Shown: positions 57,865-64,000 of the stretch, piece by piece
How the letters are laid out: each line of letters starts with the position of its first letter
How positions within the stretch are numbered: position 1 is the first letter of the stretch
DNA from: Stomorhina lunata
Taxonomy: Eukaryota; Arthropoda; Insecta; Diptera; Rhiniidae
Assembly: GCA_933228675.1 (NCBI GenBank)
Contig: OW121741.1
Coordinates: forward strand, 72,180,629 to 72,244,628
Direction: 5' to 3'
Length of the DNA: 64,000 nucleotides
Notes under the pieces: generated by a model
What the model was told of the DNA's origin: nothing
Databases searched by the model: none
The model's input: the letters and a program-made list of their open reading frames with translations, nothing else
Translations under genes and position numbers: made by a program

Positions 57865-59600
57865 TTGTTTAGTTATGGCAAGAAAAATGTTGCCAGCAAC
57901 ATTTGTTTATAAAAAAAGTTGAGCAACAAAGTTTAGAGCTTTATATAAAATAAAATATAAAAAAAAGTTTTATTTCATAACTCAAATTGAAGAATTATTA
58001 AACACAAGTGATTTTAATACGAGTATAATTTAATTATCGAAAAATTGTTGCCAGCTACATTTGTTTATATACAAAGTTGTGCAATAATTTTTCACTTAAA
58101 CAATATTTAAAATGGTTTCTAGAATGTTTTAATTAGTAGTTTGTGGCAAGAAAAATGATGCCAGCAACATTTGTTTATATAAAAATATGAGCAATAAAGT
58201 TTGGAACTTTAAAATCAAATTAAGTTTAAGTTTTCATAATTCAAATTGACGAATTAATGTATTAAAGTACATAATTTTAATATAAATAAATTATAAAAAA
58301 ATGTTGGCAGCTACATTTGTTTATTTAAATATTATCAAAAAAAGAAATGTAGGCAATTTGTTTATATGTAGGCAATTTGTTTATATACAAAGTTGTGCAA
58401 TAATTTTTAACTTATCACTTAAAATTTAAAATGTTTTTTAGAATTTTTACTTAGTAAGAAAAATGTTGCCAGCAACATTTGTTTATATAAAATGTTGAGC
58501 AATAAAATTTAAAGCTTTAAAATCAAATTAAGTTTGAGTTTTCATAACTCAAATTGACGAATTAATGAATTTAAGTGATTTTAATATAATTAAATTATCA
58601 AAAAATGTTGCCAGCTACATTTGTTATATACAAAGTTGTGCAATTATTTGATGACTTAAATATGATTTTAGATTAAAAATGGTTTTTAAAATTTTTCATT
58701 TAATTGCTTAGTTGTGGCAAGAAAAAATGTTGCTGGCAACATTTGTTTATATAAATAGTAATTGTCTAGAACCCAAAAATCAAGTTGTTTTAATCTAGTT
58801 CCTCTTTGTAACTTAAATTAAAAAAATTATCAAATTAAAGCAATTTTAGTAAAATAAAGTTATGCAAATATTGTTGCCAGCTACATTTGTTTACATACAA
58901 AGCTGAGGAACAGGGTTTAATGTTTAAAATCTTTTTAAAAGCAGTTTTGATTAAGTTTTTTCAGCTTATATGGATAACTTTTTGATTTAACGTGATAATA
59001 AATTAAAAGCTTATTGATTCTAAATGTTGCTGGCAACATTTGTTTGTAAACAAAGTTAAGCAACAAAGCTCAAACTTTAAAATCAACTTTTTAAAGAGAG
59101 TTTAAAGTTAAGTTCTCACAATTCAAACTCAGAATATATTAAATTACATTTTAATTTTGTAATTATTTTAAGCAAATAATGTTGCCAGCAACATTTGCAT
59201 CATTAAAAATGTTGGAAACCAAATTTATAAAGTTTATATTTGAAACATTTTTAAATGTAATATCAATATTTAAATTGATTACTTTTCTATGTTTATATTC
59301 AGTTGATTAGTTATGCTAAATAATGTTATCAGCAACATTTGTTTATATACATGTTCAAGCTTCAAAGTTACAGAAATTTAAAGTTTCAATAGAATTTTAG
59401 AGTTATTTTTTATATTTTCTTAAATTTTTTCATTGGCAACATTTATTCCCTTATTAAGCTTAGCAACAATGTTGCTACAAACATGTGTCTTAAAATGCAT
59501 TTTTGAAATTTTTGCACATTTAATATGAAACTAAATTACACATATGATTTATTGCAATATATAACTGATAAATAATGTTGCAGCAACATTTTTTTATTCA
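57865..59600. repeat. Tandem array with alternating half-units around TGTTGCCAGCAACA
   Basis: The motif TGTTGCCAGC-A/T-ACATTTGTTTA recurs at about 57888, 58046, 58156, 58302, 58464, 58606, 58729, 58872, 59025, 59180, 59324 and 59576. The 'CAACA' form alternates with the 'CTACA' form until about 58900. The full unit of 256-308 bases therefore contains two diverged halves, which also share GTTGTGGCAAGAAAA, GTTGAGCAA and AACTCAAATTGACGAATTAA. The right end decays. No coding frame is seen. Confidence 0.9.
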
Positions 59601-60240
59601 TAAAGCATTTAGGACATAAGTTTCGATATACATAAAAATCGATGTTTTTTTAAAATCTGAAACCATTTGAGCTTTTTTCAAGATCAAAGATGTAGGTTAA
59701 GAAGTAGATTTAAATTTTTATAAAGCTTAAAGCTTTAAGTTAGGTATGTAATAATCATACTTTAAAGCCCTTTGTTTTGCAACAGACCTGTCTAAAAACA
59801 CATATGTTCATTATTATTTGCATTTGTGGTAAACAGCTTTGAAAGCTCTTAAGTGCTGCCAGATTTGCAATTTTCTTCATATTCGAGCATTCTTCATATA
59901 CTCGGGCAAAAAATTCAAACCTGCCAGCAATGACTTTGAAAAGACCATTGACTTTGCAAAGACAATTTTAGGTAAGTGTGAGCGGGACAAACATAGTTGT
60001 GTCTTGCTCTTACAAAATGTCTGTGTGAAAGCTCAAAAGCTCTTTTGTAAAAGTTCGCGCATTGTACTGTAGAGCTGGACGGCTTTGTTTTATAACGAAT
60101 CTTACAAAAAATCATATCGGGATAGCTTTTAAAAGCTCGGAGTGTCAGCAAGATTGTGTCCAAAGAAAATAGAGACCAAAGTTACTTTCCTGGATAACAG
60201 GTGTTCATGGTAAGTGTATATAAAATATTTTATATACTCC
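59601..60240. other. No gene seen
   Basis: Unassigned sequence with AGCTTTAAAGCT-type phrases recurring (59730, 59840, 60030). Short ORFs overlap on both strands without recognisable domains. Confidence 0.35.
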
Positions 60241-60730
60241 TACTCGTCATCACAACTTCTGCAGAAGTCATTCGTTGTAAACTTACCGAGTGCCTTCCAA
60301 TCTGACAGTGTCCTATCATGACAGATAATATTATTACATGTATCCGTCATGACATGAAACTTTCCGATCACTATCAAGACGTTAATCTATGAGAACATTG
60401 TACATAAATATATATCCTCGGACAGACGCCCACCTATCATGTGCTGAATTGCTTGCTCTAGCTCGCAGAAGGAGGATACATGTATCTAAGGGCATGCCAA
60501 CAGAATCTAATTCATCTTCATTTGTAAGGGTATCCCAAGTATTGCTAACTCGTCTGCTCTACAGTTTTCTAGTATGGCCAGTGATCCTAGATAAGATGGA
60601 TACTGCAGCTATCTCGTTTAGAGATCTATTATTACTAGGTCACATTGTTCAGAGACTTAGTAGCAGTTTTACTAAATCTTTTAAGCTTAAAATCGTAAGC
60701 TTTTTTAAAGTAAAAAGTTGTAGGCAGGAA
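60240..60730. repeat. Old LINE-like sequence
   Basis: Rows such as GACAGACGCCCACCTATCAT, GTATCCCAAGTATTGCTAAC and TCTGCTCTACAG parallel 46960-47100. The 116-aa + frame (60389-60739) is probably a by-product. I recognise no intact domain. Confidence 0.4.
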
Positions 60731-60739
60731 ATAATGTAA

Positions 60740-63250
60740 TTGGGCTTTCTTAAAAGCAATTTCTCAAGCTTTCCTTAAGATAACCATTCAACAATGAAAC
60801 AGCTTGAGCTTTAAACAATCTAATGACTTTCGTTGACAAAATATAATTTTAAACCAACTTAAAGCTTTTTCTCAAGGATTATTAATTAAAAGGCAATGCT
60901 CAAATAAAAAAAAAGATTTCAACACTTATTTTCTTTAACTTATTGGCGCCAAGAATCTATAAACTTTGGTTATTGTCTTAATATTTATCTAGACCATAAA
61001 TAACCCAATAAAAGAAACCTTAAAAAAAAGAAGACAACCGCACCTTAAAATTGATTTTATTATTTCCTTTGTTTTAAATACTATAAAAAGTCAACACAAT
61101 CACATACTCGACAAAACCTACAACCAAATGAAACTGCAGTTTTGATAGTCCCCGAAAAAAAATCTTCATTCATTTTAACGATCATTGATGCCCAGATTCA
61201 CACCAGATTTTTGAAAAGGCAAACAAAAAAATACCACATTTTGTGTGACGGTAAAACAAATGAAAATTCAAATAATAGTAACAAAAAAACATTATCAATG
61301 TTGTCATCTGGGCTCTTGATGACAACTTCTTAGGTTGGTCCTGTGAAGCCAACAAAATATAGTCAAAAACATACACATCCGTAAGCTCTATAGAGCAAAT
61401 ACCGAAAGCCCAGACGATTTGTCTTCTTGTTTAAAATCAACAGTTTTTTAAAAAAGTTTCAACTAAAAAGGAAGAGTTTTAAGCAGAAAAGAGGAAACTA
61501 TGTGTAGAGGGGAAGGGGAAATCAAAATTGAAGGAGTTATTAAGTAGTAGAATGATATGGCTGATGATGAAGCTTATAGACTCTGATGATTTCCGCTGCT
61601 TGGTTAAATAAAAATACGATATTGGCTGATGATGAAAATGATGTTGGTGGTGACGATGGCTTTGACAGTAATAATGATGATGATGATGGCACAAATGCAA
61701 AATTGCTTAAATTTTGTTGATTTTACCAATGAATACCACTTGTTGTATTTACTATACTCGAACATATTTGACTTCTTTTTTTCGTTGTTTATGCAGCGCT
61801 TCTGCTGGAAATTGTTTATTAGGAGTATTCATTTGGCTCTTTAATATAATTCAATATTGAAAACCTATAGAGCCATTGAATCGAGTTTTTTGTTATAAGC
61901 ATGTTCTGGTGCAACTGTTGTGGCCTTTTAAGTCATGTATTTGAGTTTGGGCCTAAAATTCTGCCTTTTGTCGAGTAGTACTCCAAGATGAGCACGTGTG
62001 TGTGCCTAAGCTTTCTCTCATTGGATAGTCGTCTCCATTAGTTGTTTCCGAACTAGAGTAAAAGCGGTATTTGTTTTTGATAATTTCCTCGCACAAATTG
62101 AGTTAATTTTATAATATTTCTGAAGTTTTACTAATTAAATTGCAATTAATGCCATTTTTTATACCAAATGTTCAATTTAAAGCTTTTGGGAATTTTAAGA
62201 AAGTTTTTGGAAATTAAAGAATTATCTAATTTTTTAACATTTCCCCGCATAAATTAAGCTAATTTTATACTTTTTCAACGGCTTTAGTTATTAGCTGCAA
62301 TAAAAGCCGTTTTTTAATTTTTACAAAGAAATCGGCGTTTTTCTTCGAGCTGAATGAAATTTATCAATTTTATTAGATTTTAAGTATTTATCCCGTTTTG
62401 AATTAAAAATTGCATCCCGGGACATTTTGGGTATTTTTAATTTTTTTTTTGGGAATTTAATTGTTATCATTTCCCCACACAAATTGAGTAAATTTTATAC
62501 TTTTCAAAAGTATAACTCATTAAATTTCAATTAAAGTCATGTTCTAGGCCCAGTTTTTACATAAGGTATTTTGGGGATTTTAAAAAAGTTTTTGGGAATT
62601 CAAAAAATTTTAAGTTTTTACAAAGAAATCGGGTTTCTTTCTTCTTGTTTAAAGAAATTTGTTAATTTTATTAAGTTTTAAATAAATTTGATCTCTTTTT
62701 CAATCAAAAATTTCATCCGGGGACATTTTGGGTGTTTTGAATGAGATATATTTTTGGGAATGAGAATTATGTTAAATTAAAAGTTTTCTTTTATTTTTAC
62801 CTATAAAATTAACAATTAAAGGAATTTTCTTTGGATTTAGTTTTTATTTAAAGAACTTTGGGACTTGACATTTGTTTTTGGAATGTAAAAGTTTAGAATT
62901 TTTGATAAGAACTTTTTAATATAATAATGTTTTTCAATAGAAGTACATTTAAGGCATTTTTTAATCAAAGACTCTATGGTCGTTTTAAAAAGTCCCATAA
63001 AAAAAGAGTATTCTGCTTTTACTCTAATTCGAAAACAACAAATGAAGCTATTATCCCATGAAAGAAAGCTAAGGCACACACACGTGTTTATGAAATCAAA
63101 CTTAAATGATTTGAATACTTTCAAATTTGAATATGTACTTGCGTTCTCACATTCGTTGAAAATCAATTCATTACTGTTTTTTTTTCTCTTTCTAATGTGA
63201 TTTTTCAAAACGACCATACGGCAAAGTAATGTATGGAAGTGAAACATCTT
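60740..63250. other. Unassigned AT-rich sequence
   Basis: GATGATG-rich tracts lie at 61555-61690. From 62080 to 62760 three diverged rows of similar wording (TTCCCCACACAAATTGAGT, TTAATTTTATAC, GGGACATTTTGGGT) repeat at about 360-bp spacing, suggesting an old short tandem repeat. Short ORFs are not credible. Confidence 0.4.
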
Positions 63251-63254
63251 TATA

Positions 63255-63990
63255 TTATAGGGTCGTTGCTTCTACACTAACGGCACAAAACTTAACATTG
63301 GAATGGGTTTAGGGGTCTACCCCTAAGATCTAGGCCTAAATATACCACGAACACTAGCTGATCATTGTAGCGCTTTTCAGGCTGAAATTCTAGCCACTAG
63401 AGAAGCTGTAGAATGGCTGAGAAATAATGTTCTTACAACAGTGAGTGTTAATATATTCTCCGTCAACCAAGCTGTCATTAAATCTGTGGACTCTGTCTTC
63501 CTGAATTCAACATCAGCCCTGAGTTGCCGCAAATCTCTTAACGAGATGGCTAGTAGTTCAGCACAAACCTTATATGGGTACCGGGCCCCAAGAACATTCC
63601 AGAGAATTACAGAGCAAACGAACTTCCAAGACTTGGTTACCTTACTGATTCCAGCCGAAATAGAGCCCGTGGGTATGCCTTTAACAACTTGCAACCTCCT
63701 ATTGCGAAAGAGAGCTTACTTTTAAGCAAATAATAGGTGGGCATCTGTCAATGGCTGTATTTACTCCAAACATATGTGGCCCTGTTTGTCTAGGCAACGC
63801 GCTTTCAGACTAGGGACTACCTTACTGATTCCAGCCAAACTAGTGCCCGTGGGTATGCCTCTAACAACTTGCAAGCTCATATTGCCATTAAGAGTATACT
63901 TTTTAGCAAATAATAGGTCGGCGTCTGTCAACGCTCTCACAGATTGCTGTCATTATCAAAATCCGATGTCTCATTGCTCGTTTCAATTAT
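63255..63990 (+). mobile_element. LINE RNase H fragment, cut by the window end
   Basis: From 63300 the + strand gives MGLGVY, then ADHCSAFQAEILATREAVEW (63360-63420), VNIFSVNQAVIKSVDSVFLN and SALSCRKSLNEMA, followed by VPGPKNIPENYRANELPRLG: an RNase H domain of the I/R1/LOA LINE type. The expected SDSQAA block reads SVNQAV, so the active-site Asp is lost. It then contains a direct duplication (63630-63932) and stops. Confidence 0.78.
63630..63932. repeat. Direct duplication within the RNase H fragment
   Basis: 63630-63752 is repeated at 63808-63932, offset about 180 bases: CCTTACTGATTCCAGCC, GCCCGTGGGTATGCCT, AACAACTTGCAA and AGCAAATAATAGGT. The copies differ at several bases. Confidence 0.85.
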
Positions 63991-64000
63991 GACCAGACAC

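Noticed and set aside
60389..60739. 116-aa + strand ORF as a gene
   Set aside because: Its sequence parallels another repeat at 46960-47100, where the frame is broken. No domain is recognisable.
1..64000. CRISPR array, prokaryotic operon, phage or toxin system
   Set aside because: Spliced genes, AT-rich introns and insect LINEs show eukaryotic nuclear DNA. Tandem repeats here lack the regular spacer structure of CRISPR.

Overview
The window looks like nuclear DNA from a higher fly (cyclorrhaphan Diptera; a blowfly or other calyptrate is plausible, but the species cannot be fixed from this sequence). It is very AT-rich, its genes have introns with GT-AG borders, the coding exons resemble Drosophila proteins closely, and the space between exons is filled with decayed LINEs, DNA transposons, foldback elements and TA microsatellites. 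No prokaryotic, viral, CRISPR or toxin genes were seen.

Genes. (1) The last coding exon of an unrecognised + strand gene at 1699-1901, followed by an A-rich 3' UTR-like stretch. (2) A complete leukotriene A4 hydrolase/aminopeptidase gene on the - strand (8879-15408, five coding exons, 614 aa, M1 zinc site intact). (3) The complete mitochondrial ribosomal protein L13 gene on the - strand (18634-19408, three exons, 178 aa). (4) The LIM-homeobox gene tailup/Islet on the - strand (seven exons, 32615-49855), with two LIM domains, the homeodomain and the C-terminus. Its first, N-terminal coding exon was not found. The three identified genes share one orientation. They appear to be neighbours in Drosophila too (CG10602, mRpL13 and tup, from memory), so the region is probably conserved microsynteny.

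Repeats by region. 1-8.9 kb: a tRNA-like sequence, the 3' exon, and fragments of four repeat families including an APE endonuclease/RT piece. 8.9-15.4 kb: the hydrolase gene, whose first long intron holds a Tc1 remnant and a 2.5 kb terminal-inverted-repeat element with a LINE nested inside. 19.4-28.7 kb: repeat-rich intergenic DNA with a 1.4 kb foldback element and a hAT-like composite. 28.7-32.6 kb: sequence downstream of tailup, T-rich on +, with a LINE whose RT region carries a 66-bp inverted duplication. 32.6-49.9 kb: tailup, with introns up to 7.9 kb invaded by LINE, hAT and other repeats while every splice site remains intact. 49.9-64 kb: upstream of the LIM1 exon, with microsatellites, LINE tails, a foldback element, a 1.7 kb two-part tandem array built around a TGTTGCCAGCAACA palindrome (57.9-59.6 kb), and an RNase H fragment at the right end.

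The genes do not form one pathway: a cytosolic metalloenzyme, a mitochondrial ribosome subunit and a developmental transcription factor. The most unusual things are structural: the dimeric array, the inverted duplication inside a LINE, two hAT-like copies that share an embedded RT fragment, and LINE 3' ends that run into TA microsatellites. None is convincing evidence for a wholly new biological system.
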